Notes: generated from the sequence alone by a model not told the origin. A DNA stretch of 35,627 bases from CAYSRC01 sp964433495 (GCA_964433495.1 CAYSRC010000023.1:1-35627), one strand, 5' to 3'. Positions 17,952 through 25,904 are shown, counted from the stretch's first letter. A program made the numbers and translations.

Positions 17952-19213
17952 ACTACGGCGATTGCATCGACTACATCCATTCGCTGCGGTGGCGGGGAAG
18001 CAAGGACGGCCTGCTGCGGATAGGCGAGCTGCTCAGCCTCATGGGAGACCCGCAGGACAGGCTCAGGTTCGTGCATGTCGCCGGGACGAACGGCAAGGGC
18101 TCGGTGTGCGCAATGCTCGAAAGCGTGCTGCGAGCGGCGGGGTACAGGACGGGGCTCTACATCTCGCCGTACATCTCGCGCTTTAACGAGCGCATGCAGG
18201 TGAACGCCGAGCCGATAGACGACGGGACCCTGTGCGAGATAACCGAATATGTCAGGGGCTTTGCGGAGAAGATGGCGGTGCTGCCGTCCGAGTTCGAGTT
18301 TGTGTGCGCCGCCGCGATGGAGTATTTTGCGCGCGAGGGCTGCGACATCGTGGTGCTCGAGGTCGGCATGGGCGGGCGGTTCGACGCGACCAACATCATC
18401 AAGAACCCCGAGGTGAGCGTCATAACCCCGATAGGCCTCGACCACACAAAGTATCTCGGCGACACGGTGGAAAAGATCGCGTTTGAAAAGTGCGGCATCA
18501 TAAAGCGCGGGCGGCCCGCGGTTTTCGGCGGCGAGCCCGCGAGCGTCGTCGGCGTTGTGAGGGAGGTCTGCCGCGAGCGAGAAAGCGAGCTTCACCTGTG
18601 CGGCTTCGGCGGCATTGAGGAGGTGTCGCACGACCTCTCAGCGCAGCGCTTTCGCTACGAGGGGCGGGAATATGAAATCCATCTGCTGGGTGCGCACCAG
18701 CAGCGCAACGCGGCGCTTGTCGTCGAGACGGTAGGGGTTCTCAAAAAAGAGGGCATGCACATCCCGGACGGCGCGCTCGCCGCGGGGCTTGCGCGCGCAC
18801 GGTGGCCGGGGCGCTTTGAGGTGCTGTCGCTCGAGCCGCCCGTGGTTGTCGACGGCGCGCACAACGCGCACGGCTTTGCCGCGGCGCTGAAGGCCGCCGA
18901 GGACTATCTCGGCGGGCGGGAGATCACTGCGGTTGTGGGGGTGCTCGCCGACAAAAACTATCACGACGAGCTGGGGCTGCTGGGCCCCGCCGTCTCAAGG
19001 TTTGTCGCGACCGAGCCCGACACCCCCCGCGCGCTCGCGTGCGGCGAGCTCGCCCGCATCCTCGAGGGGTTCGGCAAGCCCGTCGAGGTCGAAAAGTCGC
19101 CCGCGCGGGCGGTCAAGTGCGCGGCAGCGTCCTGCGGGAAGCGGGGCGCGGTGCTCGCGCTGGGTTCGCTCTACACGGTGGGCGAGATAAGGCGGGCGTT
19201 CGGCAGAGAATAG
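17948..19213 (+). CDS. folC: Folylpolyglutamate synthase (FolC)
   Basis: Adds glutamates to folates, keeping them in the cell and improving their use by Fhs and FolD; many members also make dihydrofolate. 421 aa, normal length. ATG 17948 overlaps the folD stop (ATGA), and GGAGAG lies just upstream; the longer frame from 17840 lies inside folD. The ATP loop VAGTNGKGSV is at ~44-53, followed by GLYISPYISRFNERM, VLEVGMGGRFDATNI, TPIGLDHTKYLGDT, and VVDGAHNAHG of the second domain. The C-terminal codons SLYTVGEIRRAFGRE lie in the first copy of a 157-bp tandem repeat, so the 3' end of folC was the source of that array. Confidence 0.95.
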   Translation: MNYGDCIDYIHSLRWRGSKDGLLRIGELLSLMGDPQDRLRFVHVAGTNGKGSVCAMLESVLRAAGYRTGLYISPYISRFNERMQVNAEPIDDGTLCEITEYVRGFAEKMAVLPSEFEFVCAAAMEYFAREGCDIVVLEVGMGGRFDATNIIKNPEVSVITPIGLDHTKYLGDTVEKIAFEKCGIIKRGRPAVFGGEPASVVGVVREVCRERESELHLCGFGGIEEVSHDLSAQRFRYEGREYEIHLLGAHQQRNAALVVETVGVLKKEGMHIPDGALAAGLARARWPGRFEVLSLEPPVVVDGAHNAHGFAAALKAAEDYLGGREITAVVGVLADKNYHDELGLLGPAVSRFVATEPDTPRALACGELARILEGFGKPVEVEKSPARAVKCAAASCGKRGAVLALGSLYTVGEIRRAFGRE

Positions 19214-19750
19214 GCCGTCGGCGGGAGTCCGCGCTCTTTAAAAGCCGCGCGTTTGACAGCGGCGGGTTGACGATCGAAGGGCGGCGTCCTGCGGGGAGCG
19301 GGGCGCGGCGCCGGCGCCGGGTTCGCTCTACACGGTGGGCGAGATAAGGCGGGCGTTCGGCAGAGAATAGGCCGTCGGCGGGAGTCCGCGCTCTTTAAAA
19401 GCCGCGCGTTTGACAGCGGCGGGTTGACGATCGAAGGGCGGCGTCCTGCGGGGAGCGGGGCGCGGCGCCGGCGCCGGGTTCGCTCTACACGGTGGGCGAG
19501 ATAAGGCGGGCGTTCGGCAGAGAATAGGCCGTCGGCGGGAGTCCGCGCTCTTTAAAAGCCGCGCGTTTGACAGCGGCGGGTTGACGATCGAAGGGCGGCG
19601 TCCTGCGGGGAGCGGGGCGCGGCGCCGGCGCCGGGTTCGCTCTACACGGTGGGCGAGATAAGGCGGGCGTTCGGCAGAGAATAGGCCGTCGGCGGGAGTC
19701 CGCGCTCTTTAAAAGCCGCGCGTTTGACAGCGGCGGGTTGACGACCGTAG
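19127..19750. repeat. 157-bp tandem array, ~4 copies, seeded by the folC 3' end
   Basis: GTTCGCTCTACACGG starts at 19164, 19321, 19478 and 19635, always 157 bp apart. The array runs from GCGTCCTGCGGG at 19127, inside folC, to about 19750, just before the ABC ATPase. Copies two and three are identical base for base. Copy one differs mainly where it codes for folC (GGTGCTCGCGCTGG versus GGCGCCGGCGCCGG), and the last copy diverges after TTGACGA. Each copy carries the last 15 folC codons with their stop, a TTTAAA, and TTGACA/TTGACG motifs. The unit is not a multiple of three and codes for nothing itself. Confidence 0.95.
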
Positions 19751-19765
19751 GGGGTGAGGAGCGCC

Positions 19766-20470
19766 GTGGGGGCCGAGACAAAGCTCGAGTTTAAAAATGT
19801 GACCAAGCGATTTAGGGACGGCGGGGCGGCGGCCCTTGACGGCCTTTCGCTGTGCGTGGGGGCGGGCGAGTTCGTGGTGCTCACCGGCCCGTCGGGAAGC
19901 GGCAAGACCACGGCGCTCAGGGCGGCAGCGGGGCTCGAGGAGATATCGTCGGGGCAGCTGCTTTTGGACGGCGCCGACGCGCGCCGCCTCGCCCCGCGCG
20001 AGCGCGGGGCCGCGGCCGTGTTTCAGGGCGAGACGCTCTACCGCCGTGTCAGCGTGTATGACAACATCGCGTTTCCGCTGACGGACAGGGGGCTTTCGCG
20101 CCGCGAAGCCGAGGCGGCGGTGCGGGACGCGGCGCGGCTGCTCGAGATCGAGGAGCTGCTGACCCGAAGGCCCGACGAGATATCGGGCGGCGAGCGGCGG
20201 CGCGCCGCGATCGCGCGGGCGCTCGTCTGCCGCCCGTCCCTCTGCCTCATGGACGAGGCGATGTCAGGCCTTGACGAGGTCCTGAAGAGAAGGGTGTGCC
20301 GTGTTTTAAAGGGGATAGCCGCCGAGACGGGCGCAGCCTTTTTGTATGTCACCCACGACGGGCTCGAGGCAGAGCTTTTGGCAGACAGGGTCGTGCTGAT
20401 GGAGTCCGGCAGGGCGGTGCGTGAGGGCACAGCCGCCGAGATATTCGGGGGCTGCGGGCAGGCATGGTGA
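19766..20470 (+). CDS. ABC transporter ATP-binding protein (MsmX/MalK-like)
   Basis: A 234-aa nucleotide-binding subunit that would power import or export together with membrane subunits not found in this window. GTG 19766 is chosen because GAGGAG sits a few bases upstream; GTG 19754 is an alternative. Walker A GPSGSGKT (41-48), Q-loop VFQGETLY (Gln87), signature ISGGERRRAAIARAL (~139-153), Walker B LCLMDEAMSGLD (Asp163, Glu164) and switch YVTHDG are all present. VYDNIAFPL after the Q-loop resembles sugar importer ATPases (MsmX/UgpC type), but the C-terminal regulatory domain of those proteins is missing. Its upstream region is the 157-bp repeat array. Confidence 0.9.
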   Translation: MGAETKLEFKNVTKRFRDGGAAALDGLSLCVGAGEFVVLTGPSGSGKTTALRAAAGLEEISSGQLLLDGADARRLAPRERGAAAVFQGETLYRRVSVYDNIAFPLTDRGLSRREAEAAVRDAARLLEIEELLTRRPDEISGGERRRAAIARALVCRPSLCLMDEAMSGLDEVLKRRVCRVLKGIAAETGAAFLYVTHDGLEAELLADRVVLMESGRAVREGTAAEIFGGCGQAW

Positions 20471-20630
20471 AAACGCCTCAAAATACACGGGGCGTAAAAA
20501 CCGCCCGAGTGTACGTGAAAAGAAATAAAAAATCGAGCGCAAAGATAAAAAGCGCGGACGCCGAACCGAGTGAACCGCCCAAAATTGTACGGACAGCAAA
20601 AAAGCTTTTGAGCAGGAATACAGAGCTTCA

Positions 20631-20665
20631 AGCGGAGCGGCGTCGGCGGCGCCGCTCCGCTTTTT
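20631..20665 (+). terminator. Terminator after the ABC ATPase
   Basis: Arms AGCGGAGCGGCG (20631-20642) and CGCCGCTCCGCT, followed by TTTT (20662-20665). The 160 nt between the stop at 20470 and this stem hold only a low-complexity Lys/Arg-rich frame that runs into the hairpin, rejected as a gene. Confidence 0.85.
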
Positions 20666-20708
20666 AACCGACTGCGCGCTTTGCTGCAAAACAGGGGGTA
20701 TTTGGTAA

Positions 20709-20903
20709 TCAGTCTGTTTGCTTCCCGGAATTTCTCGGGACTATGCCTGTAGAGACATCCTGTTTTAGAACAGAGAAGAAATTCTCTGCCGCCGCATTGC
20801 CCTGAGGATTTCCTTTTTTTACACGGACGTCGTCATGCCGTAAGATTGAGTTAACCTGAAATATGCCCGTGACGTGCATTGAAAGCCACGGCCGCTGAGA
20901 CAT
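20709..20903 (-). pseudogene. IS3-type transposase (integrase core) remnant
   Basis: The 64-aa minus-strand frame carries KKGNPQGNAAAENFFSVLKQD, which resembles the conserved end of IS3-family DDE transposases (commonly KGNP-DNA-AESFF-TLK). This block holds the catalytic glutamate of the DDE triad. Nothing else of the transposase is seen and no terminal repeats were found. It lies at the left edge of the AT-richer island, suggesting past insertion-element activity there. Confidence 0.7.
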
Positions 20904-20956
20904 TTTCCCTACTTCTTTTCATATTATTCTTCTCTGCATAAGGAATATCGAAATCA

Positions 20957-20988
20957 GAAAACAGCCACCTTTTAAGGCGGCTGTTTTC
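20957..20988. terminator. Terminator hairpin downstream of the first XRE gene
   Basis: Arms GAAAACAGCC (20957-20966) and GGCTGTTTTC (20979-20988), extended inward by CCTT/AAGG with one mismatch. It lies 11 nt past the stop of the minus-strand XRE gene. U-rich on both sides, so possibly bidirectional. Confidence 0.75.
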
Positions 20989-20998
20989 TATCATGTTT

Positions 20999-21307
20999 CT
21001 ATTCTGCTAAATCCTTTGCCAAAGCAGTCAGATGCTCTATCTGCTCTTTTGAGAGCCTTTTAGCTGTGTCGCACAGTTCAGTGATCTTTGTCGGACAGGT
21101 GTTTTCGGTGTCAAAAAAGTCTTTCGGCGATATTTTTAGGTATTCGCAGATACAGAATATCCCGGACAGGGAGGGCATTGCTTTTCCGTTCTCTATGTTG
21201 TTGATATACCCCGGATTCTGTCCTAACGACAGGCTCATCTCTCGGGCCGATACGCCTTTTTCTTCCCTCAGCTTTGCTAAACGGAGGGAGAAATCATGTT
21301 CTGTCAT
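20999..21307 (-). CDS. XRE-family HTH regulator
   Basis: A 102-aa DNA-binding protein. ATG 21307 follows AAGGAGGGGG on the minus strand. Residues ~8-62 form a Cro/C1-type helix-turn-helix (LAKLREEKGVSAREMSLSLG, then GYINNIENGKAMPSLSGIFC), and the rest is a helical tail (KRLSKEQIEHLTALAKDL) that may serve dimerisation. A TTATAT-GGG-ATATAA inverted repeat at 21352-21366, ~45 bp upstream of its start, is a candidate own operator. It lies in the AT-richer island with a second XRE gene. Confidence 0.88.
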   Translation of the reverse strand: MTEHDFSLRLAKLREEKGVSAREMSLSLGQNPGYINNIENGKAMPSLSGIFCICEYLKISPKDFFDTENTCPTKITELCDTAKRLSKEQIEHLTALAKDLAE

Positions 21308-21516
21308 TGTATCCCCCTCCTTTGTACTATTTTAAACCACGGAATAAGCTGTTATATGGGATATAAAACTTCATTTCTCTTGAAATATTGGTTATAAAAT
21401 GATAATATGGTAAAAAAGAAGCTTTTTAACACTTCTTGAATATCATACGAAAGATCGGATATTCAATCCCCAAAGAAGATCAAGCCCCGAAAGGAATTCA
21501 AGGTATTCATTGAAAA

Positions 21517-21546
21517 AAGAGGAGATGCACACCTGTGCCTCTCCTT
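21517..21546 (-). terminator. Terminator for the second XRE gene
   Basis: An imperfect stem (AAGAGGAG ... CTCTCCTT with GCAC/GTGC inside) followed on the minus strand by a run of T (21513-21518). It lies just past the stop at 21570. The plus side also has A/T runs, so it may work both ways. Confidence 0.65.
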
Positions 21547-21569
21547 ATAAAAAAATGAAGACTCGGACA

Positions 21570-21806
21570 TCAGTTGTTCTTCTCAATTTCAGCCTCAATC
21601 ATGGCGACAAGCTCGCTGGGCCGCATATTCAACGCTGTTGCGATTTTCCAAATAGTTTCGAAATTTGCCTGTTTATCCCCGTTCTCAATCATTGTCAGGT
21701 GAGTGCGGGCAATTCCTGCAAATCCGCTCAACACTTCCTGGGATAAATCCTTCATATTGCGAAGCTTACGTATTGTTCGTCCGACCGCTTCATTATTGAA
21801 TTGCAC
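21570..21806 (-). CDS. Small XRE-family HTH regulator
   Basis: A 78-aa regulator that is almost only a helix-turn-helix: VGRTIRKLRNMKDLSQEVLS, GFAGIARTHLTMIENGDKQA, then NFETIWKIATALNMRPSELV. The start is GTG 21804-21806, preceded by AAGGTGAG on the minus strand. A perfect 30-bp palindrome containing TATAAT lies ~46 bp upstream and is the obvious candidate operator/promoter for autoregulation. Proteins of this size are typical of phage-, toxin- or restriction-linked controllers, but no such partner is recognised beside it. Confidence 0.88.
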   Translation of the reverse strand: MQFNNEAVGRTIRKLRNMKDLSQEVLSGFAGIARTHLTMIENGDKQANFETIWKIATALNMRPSELVAMIEAEIEKNN

Positions 21807-21852
21807 TGTCTCACCTTACTTCCTCAACAGTAAGTGTATGAGAAATTGTGAG

Positions 21853-21882
21853 AACATATGTCTATTATAATAGACATATGTT
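21853..21882. promoter_or_regulatory. 30-bp perfect palindrome containing TATAAT on both strands
   Basis: Each half is AACATATGTCTATTA and its exact complement. The centre ATTATAAT gives a TATAAT -10 element on each strand, so a bound dimer would block transcription both ways: leftward to the small XRE gene and rightward to the 325-aa gene. No clear -35 element is seen on either side. Confidence 0.75.
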
Positions 21883-22042
21883 GAGATTTTAATAAAATTC
21901 GGGGCATCGGTTGTATGGAAGGTTTCGGACGTTGCGTTAAACTGTCCGCGGTTTTTCGTGACTCTGCCGACCGAAAGGATTTATTGTGGGATGATTGACT
22001 GCTTCGATACGGTTGCTTTACCGAATACGGGGGAGAGTATAC

Positions 22043-23020
22043 ATGAGAAAATGCCTTGACTGTGAAAGACATGAATCGGAGGGATTTTATTCTGAGTGCG
22101 AATCTCAGCACAAGCAATCACTTTTTGGGCTTTCTGATAAAGGACGAATCGATCGGACATCTGTCGAGCGAATTGAACATATACTCTTTCCGGTGCTCCC
22201 TCTGATTTTAAACGGTATAAAAGGCCCGTTCGGATCTGTCTCTTTTGAAGACGGCGGATACGGTTATCTTGCGGAGATGCTATGTCCGGGAGTATATCGT
22301 GTTTTTGCCGATTCACGCAGGAGGATACCGCCTCTGTTTTCCGAGTTCCTCGCAGTAACAGAGGACTCCCCCGCTATTTCCTCGAAAGCACGAAAATACG
22401 GGATACTGCTGCCGACTGATCCGAGAATCTACATATTTGACAATGATTATCTCAGCCAAGGCAGACGCGTTGTGGAGTACGAGGCTCACAAGTATCTTAC
22501 AGAGCACGATTTCCCGCTTCCAAAAGGTTGCTCGCTGATTTCAGACCGCTCTTTCGGGATGGAAATTTGCCCTGAGTATTTCGGTGAATTTCCGATACCG
22601 ACGGAAACTCCATGGGGAGAACCTCTTCGCTGCGAATATTTACGGAACGGGCTTTATTGGCTGGAAACAGAGACCTTGGGTTGGGTATTGGCCGTTGCAT
22701 ACCCCCTCTGTTGCGATCTTTGGAACGACACAGCGGCTCTTGCGGCCCTCACAGAATATGACCGCATAAACGGAGTGGACAGTACCTGCGGCTATCGCTT
22801 CTTCACTTATGAAACAAGCTGTCTCGTGCTCTTTGAGCTGCAATTCGGAACAGAAAGCGCTTGGAAAGAAAAAATCAATAACGAAGCGCTGCAAAATGCG
22901 ATCTTAAAATATTATCCCGATTATGGTTCAGGTGACGGATACAACGGTCCTATTTTTTCAACAAGTGAAGAATTCCGGGCAAACCCTGACGCCGGGATAG
23001 TTTTTTACTCTTTTCCGTAA
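22043..23020 (+). CDS. Unrecognised 325-aa protein in the AT-rich island
   Basis: I do not recognise this family. ATG 22043 is chosen over the longer frame from 21995 because GGGGGAGAG lies just before it. The N-terminus has clustered Cys/His (CLDCERH then SECESQH) that could bind zinc. The rest looks like a soluble mixed alpha/beta protein rich in aromatic residues (YGYLAEMLCPGVYRVFADSR, then RIYIFDNDYL), with no signal peptide or membrane helix. Base use is plainly more AT-rich than the flanking folate and GNAT genes, suggesting transfer. It sits between a palindromic operator and a strong terminator as a single-gene unit. Its protective or toxic nature, if any, is unknown. Confidence 0.8.
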   Translation: MRKCLDCERHESEGFYSECESQHKQSLFGLSDKGRIDRTSVERIEHILFPVLPLILNGIKGPFGSVSFEDGGYGYLAEMLCPGVYRVFADSRRRIPPLFSEFLAVTEDSPAISSKARKYGILLPTDPRIYIFDNDYLSQGRRVVEYEAHKYLTEHDFPLPKGCSLISDRSFGMEICPEYFGEFPIPTETPWGEPLRCEYLRNGLYWLETETLGWVLAVAYPLCCDLWNDTAALAALTEYDRINGVDSTCGYRFFTYETSCLVLFELQFGTESAWKEKINNEALQNAILKYYPDYGSGDGYNGPIFSTSEEFRANPDAGIVFYSFP

Positions 23021-23073
23021 GAAGAATGCAGACAATGTATCGGAAAAGCCGCCTCGGACTTCTTGACATACAA

Positions 23074-23116
23074 AATCCCCCTGATGCAGTTGTTTTTCTG
23101 CATCAGGGGGATTTTT
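23074..23116 (+). terminator. Strong terminator after the 325-aa gene
   Basis: Arms ATCCCCCTGATGCAG and CTGCATCAGGGGGAT match perfectly around TTGTTTTT and are followed by TTTT. It ends the AT-rich island on the right. Confidence 0.92.
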
Positions 23117-23231
23117 GTCCGTTTTTGCCGGTTCGAAGAGGCCGGACGTCTGCGCCTTTTTTGTTTTGATTGACGCTGGAGAGAGAAACTCCGTGCCTTG
23201 CTCAGAGGTTATGCCGGCCGCGTCCTGCCGC

Positions 23232-24248
23232 TCAGTCGGCGTACAGGTTGGGCCTGTCCTGGTCGCCGTCCGCCTTGAACATCACAAAGCCGTCTGGCCT
23301 GTTTGTGAAAAAGTAATACTCGGTGTTTTCGCGAAGCGGCGGCGTCAGATAGTTGGGGATGACGCTGCCGTCCCCCTCGCGACGCTCGCAAAAGCCGGCG
23401 GCGGCAAAGGTCTCGGCGCCGATGCCGAAGCAGTAGCAGTCGGCGTATTCCGCGCGGCTCTGATGCAGAAGCCTGTCGATCGCGCCGCCTATGCTCGGCA
23501 GGACTTCGTCCTCGCCGACAAAGTCGACGATGCGCAGAACACGGACGTTGCTCTCGGGGTGCAGGGGGTCGGTGTCGACGGTGCGGGCGACAAGATAGGC
23601 CGCGGGCGCGCCGCCGTCCCCGGCGGCATACACGTCGTAGCGAAAGCCCGGGAAGCCGAAGTATCTTCGCTCGAGGTACCAGAGATCCTTGCGCGGCGTG
23701 CGGGAGGAGGGGGGCAGCCCCAGCTCCCGCAGCTGCGCCGCGCTTTTGACCTCGCGCAGCGCGAGGTCGCCGCCCGCGGGCAGGATGACGGGGTCGGCGA
23801 CGCGCGCGAGACGGTGTCCCCCGCGCCCGCCCAGCCGGTAAAAGTGGGGCAGCCTGCCCGCGTACCAGCCCAAAAAGCGATAGAGGGGCATGGTTTTGGG
23901 CCGGATGTTGTTGCACGACACCACCCGCGCGCCGGTGAGGGCGGGCAGCGCGTCCATGAGGCTGAGGCCGACGCCGTTGTGCCCCGCCGCCGCGACGAGG
24001 ACAGAGACCCACACGTCGGGCTCGGCGGAGCGGTTGGAGGGGATGTAGCCCGCCGCGGCGAGGATCTCGCCGCCCTGCTCGGCGAGCGCGAAGTGAAGCG
24101 CGCCGTCAAAGCGGTAGTAGTAGTCGAAGTATTCAGGTATGTTGACGAGCGGGAGCGCGCGGTCGAAGTTTTTGTTGACAAACCCGACGACCCTGTCCGC
24201 CTCGTCGGGCCGCGCGAGGCGGAGGACGGGCCTTTCGCGTGCGCTCAC
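23232..24248 (-). CDS. GNAT-like acyltransferase, two-domain
   Basis: 338 aa. GTG start at 24248 overlaps the TGA of the SDR gene by two bases (GTGA), so the two are co-translated. The first half has the GNAT outline: LRLARPDEADRVVGFVNKNF, then FALAEQGGEILAAAGYI, VWVSVLVAAAGHNGVGLSLM (acetyl-CoA loop region) and MPLYRFLGWYAGRL. The second half (from ~170) repeats a similar fold (YDVYAAGDGGAPAAYLVART, VLRIVDFVGEDEVLPSIGGA). Such proteins acetylate amino sugars or other metabolites. Its SDR and MaoC-like neighbours suggest a small acyl-modification pathway. Substrate unknown. Confidence 0.7.
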   Translation of the reverse strand: MSARERPVLRLARPDEADRVVGFVNKNFDRALPLVNIPEYFDYYYRFDGALHFALAEQGGEILAAAGYIPSNRSAEPDVWVSVLVAAAGHNGVGLSLMDALPALTGARVVSCNNIRPKTMPLYRFLGWYAGRLPHFYRLGGRGGHRLARVADPVILPAGGDLALREVKSAAQLRELGLPPSSRTPRKDLWYLERRYFGFPGFRYDVYAAGDGGAPAAYLVARTVDTDPLHPESNVRVLRIVDFVGEDEVLPSIGGAIDRLLHQSRAEYADCYCFGIGAETFAAAGFCERREGDGSVIPNYLTPPLRENTEYYFFTNRPDGFVMFKADGDQDRPNLYAD

Positions 24249-24976
24249 AGCGCGCTGCCGCCCGTCACGGGGAGGGTGACGCCGGTGATAAACCGTGCCT
24301 CCTCGCTGAGCAAAAACGCCATCGCGGGGACGACGTCGTCGGGCGTCGCGTTGCGGCCCATGGGGTTTGCGGCGGCGGCGGCCTCGACGATGAGGCTGCT
24401 CGTGTCCGCCAAAAAGCGGGTCTCCATCATGCTGGGCGCGACGCAGTTGACCGTGACGCCCGTGCCCGCGAAGTCGGCGGCAAGGCTCTTGACAAGCCCG
24501 CCTATCGCGCTCTTTGTGACGACATAGGCCGTGGTGAATTTGGGCGGCATGCCGAGGGTATAGCTCGTCTGCATGAACAGCACCCTGCCGAAGCGGGCCT
24601 TGGCCATCCGGGGCACAAACGCGTTGCAGAGCGCGAGGGCGCTCTTCACCTGCACGTTGAGGTCGAGCTCGAACCGCTCGAAGTCGAAGTTTTTGAATTT
24701 GGTGTTGACGACCCGCAGCGCGGGCAGGTGCACAAGGTGGGTGGGGGTGTCGAACCGCTCGCCCGCCTCGCGCACAAAGCGCCCCACCGCCTCGGGGTCG
24801 GTGAGGTCAACGTCGAAGGCGGCGATCTGCCCCTCGTGCTCGCGGCGCAACCCGTCCAGCCGCTCGAGGTCGCCCGCGCCCTGCGCGATGACGGTGTCGC
24901 CCGGCTCGATGATGCGCTTGATGAGCGCGACGCCGACATCGCTTGTCGCGCCCGTGATAAGATAGACCTTTTTCAT
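24245..24976 (-). CDS. SDR oxidoreductase (3-oxoacyl-ACP reductase-like)
   Basis: 243 aa, the normal length for a short-chain dehydrogenase. ATG 24976 has GAGGAG upstream; the longer frame to 25030 adds a leader not seen in the family. The cofactor motif TGATSDVG is at ~8-15, DVDLTD follows the third strand, and the catalytic set is Ser in QTSYTLG with the YVVTK motif (Tyr-x3-Lys). The end EEARFITGVTLPVTGGSAL is typical of FabG-like members. The usual NAG motif is altered (HLPALRVVNT), so the substrate may not be the housekeeping fatty acid intermediate. Coupled to the GNAT gene downstream. Confidence 0.9.
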   Translation of the reverse strand: MKKVYLITGATSDVGVALIKRIIEPGDTVIAQGAGDLERLDGLRREHEGQIAAFDVDLTDPEAVGRFVREAGERFDTPTHLVHLPALRVVNTKFKNFDFERFELDLNVQVKSALALCNAFVPRMAKARFGRVLFMQTSYTLGMPPKFTTAYVVTKSAIGGLVKSLAADFAGTGVTVNCVAPSMMETRFLADTSSLIVEAAAAANPMGRNATPDDVVPAMAFLLSEEARFITGVTLPVTGGSAL

Positions 24977-25040
24977 AGCAAGAAACTCCTCTGTTGACTT
25001 TCGTTTTGCGGTGTGAGCGATACTCGGCACAGGCGGATAC

Positions 25041-25063
25041 GGCCGCCCTGAACGGGCGGTTTT
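25041..25063. terminator. Hairpin between the SDR and MaoC genes
   Basis: GCCGCCC, loop TGAA, CGGGCGG, then TTTTT on the plus strand. It lies in the 385-bp spacer 24977-25361, which shows no gene. The polarity of the T run does not fit the minus-strand genes, so its role is unclear. Confidence 0.5.
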
Positions 25064-25095
25064 TAGGCCTGTTTTAAGCAGGATTTAAAGCGAAA

Positions 25096-25121
25096 ACGGC
25101 CGTCCTCCCGAGGGACGGCGG
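25096..25121 (-). terminator. Terminator-like stem downstream of the MaoC gene
   Basis: On the minus strand GCCGTCC and GGACGGC pair around a short loop and are followed by CGTTTTCGCTTT. It lies ~240 nt past the MaoC stop and before the SDR gene, suggesting separate transcripts. Confidence 0.6.
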
Positions 25122-25361
25122 CTTGTCCCTTCACCCCGCCGAACGGCCCAACGGTGTATCCGACAGCCGTTGTCCTTCAGGGCTTGCACCTTTGCCCCGC
25201 AATATCCGAAAACGGGGGTGAGGCCCTTTTTTCTTCGGCGCGCCCCGCACGGCCCTGTCCGCATGACCGGGGGAAGACGGTCTGCCCGACATGCGGCGGT
25301 AAGCACGGGAGGAGGCGGGCCCTGTCTGCACGGGCAGGGAAAAACGGCGCCGACGCGCCCG

Positions 25362-25778
25362 TCAGCGGACGACGCCCGCCTTTATGACTCCGCGCGTGAC
25401 CTTTTTGCCGTCCGCGCCCGTGATGCTCGCCTTGACGGTGATCTCGCCGAAGGTGTCGTTGACCTCGCTGACCGTGCCGCTCACCGTCAGCACGTCGCCC
25501 ACAAAGACTGGCTTTGCAAACTTGGCCTCGACGCTGTGCAGCAGGCAGTGCTCGCCCGGCAGGTACACCCCCGCGAGGGTGGAAAAGAAGGAAGCGCCCA
25601 GCATCCCGTACACGACGCGGCCGGGATAGCCGCGCTGCGCGGCATATTCGCTGTCCATGTGGATGGGGCTGCAGTCGCCCGTGACGGCATAAAACTGTTT
25701 CATCATCTCGTCGGTCACGGTCACGGTGAAGCTCTCGCTTTGGCCGACACGGAGCTCGCCTAAGGTATAGCTGTTCAT
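25362..25778 (-). CDS. MaoC-like hot-dog hydratase/dehydratase
   Basis: 138 aa. ATG 25778 follows GAGGAG on the minus strand. The diagnostic hydratase motif GDCSPIHMDSEYAAQRGYPG carries the Asp35/His40 catalytic pair of (R)-specific enoyl-CoA/ACP hydratases, followed by VVYGMLGASFFSTL and AKFAKPVFVGDVLTVSG of the hot-dog fold. With the nearby SDR reductase it could run a two-step 3-hydroxyacyl conversion on CoA or carrier-protein substrates. No carrier protein or ligase is present in the window, so the pathway is only inferred. Confidence 0.88.
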   Translation of the reverse strand: MNSYTLGELRVGQSESFTVTVTDEMMKQFYAVTGDCSPIHMDSEYAAQRGYPGRVVYGMLGASFFSTLAGVYLPGEHCLLHSVEAKFAKPVFVGDVLTVSGTVSEVNDTFGEITVKASITGADGKKVTRGVIKAGVVR

Positions 25779-25904
25779 CGGTAAAAACTCCTCGCCTTGT
25801 TTTGGGTAAGGGGCAAAGCCCCGGCGTTCAATGCGTTTAAAAGGGGGAGAATCGGTCTGCCCTCAAAAAAGCAATCGGGCCCGCCGCCGACGGCGCGCGG
25901 CGCG

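Noticed and set aside
19127..19750. CRISPR array
   Set aside because: The repeat is contiguous with a 157-bp unit and has no unique spacers; it is a plain tandem duplication.
20464..20667. 67-aa Lys/Arg-rich frame after the ABC ATPase
   Set aside because: It overlaps the ATPase stop and runs into the terminator hairpin; no ribosome site.
23115..24527. 470-aa plus-strand open frame opposite the GNAT and SDR genes
   Set aside because: The minus-strand genes have recognisable domains, ribosome sites and overlapping start/stop; the plus frame has none.
25085..25331. Short frames in the SDR-MaoC spacer
   Set aside because: No ribosome sites, Arg/Pro-rich composition, and overlap with hairpins.
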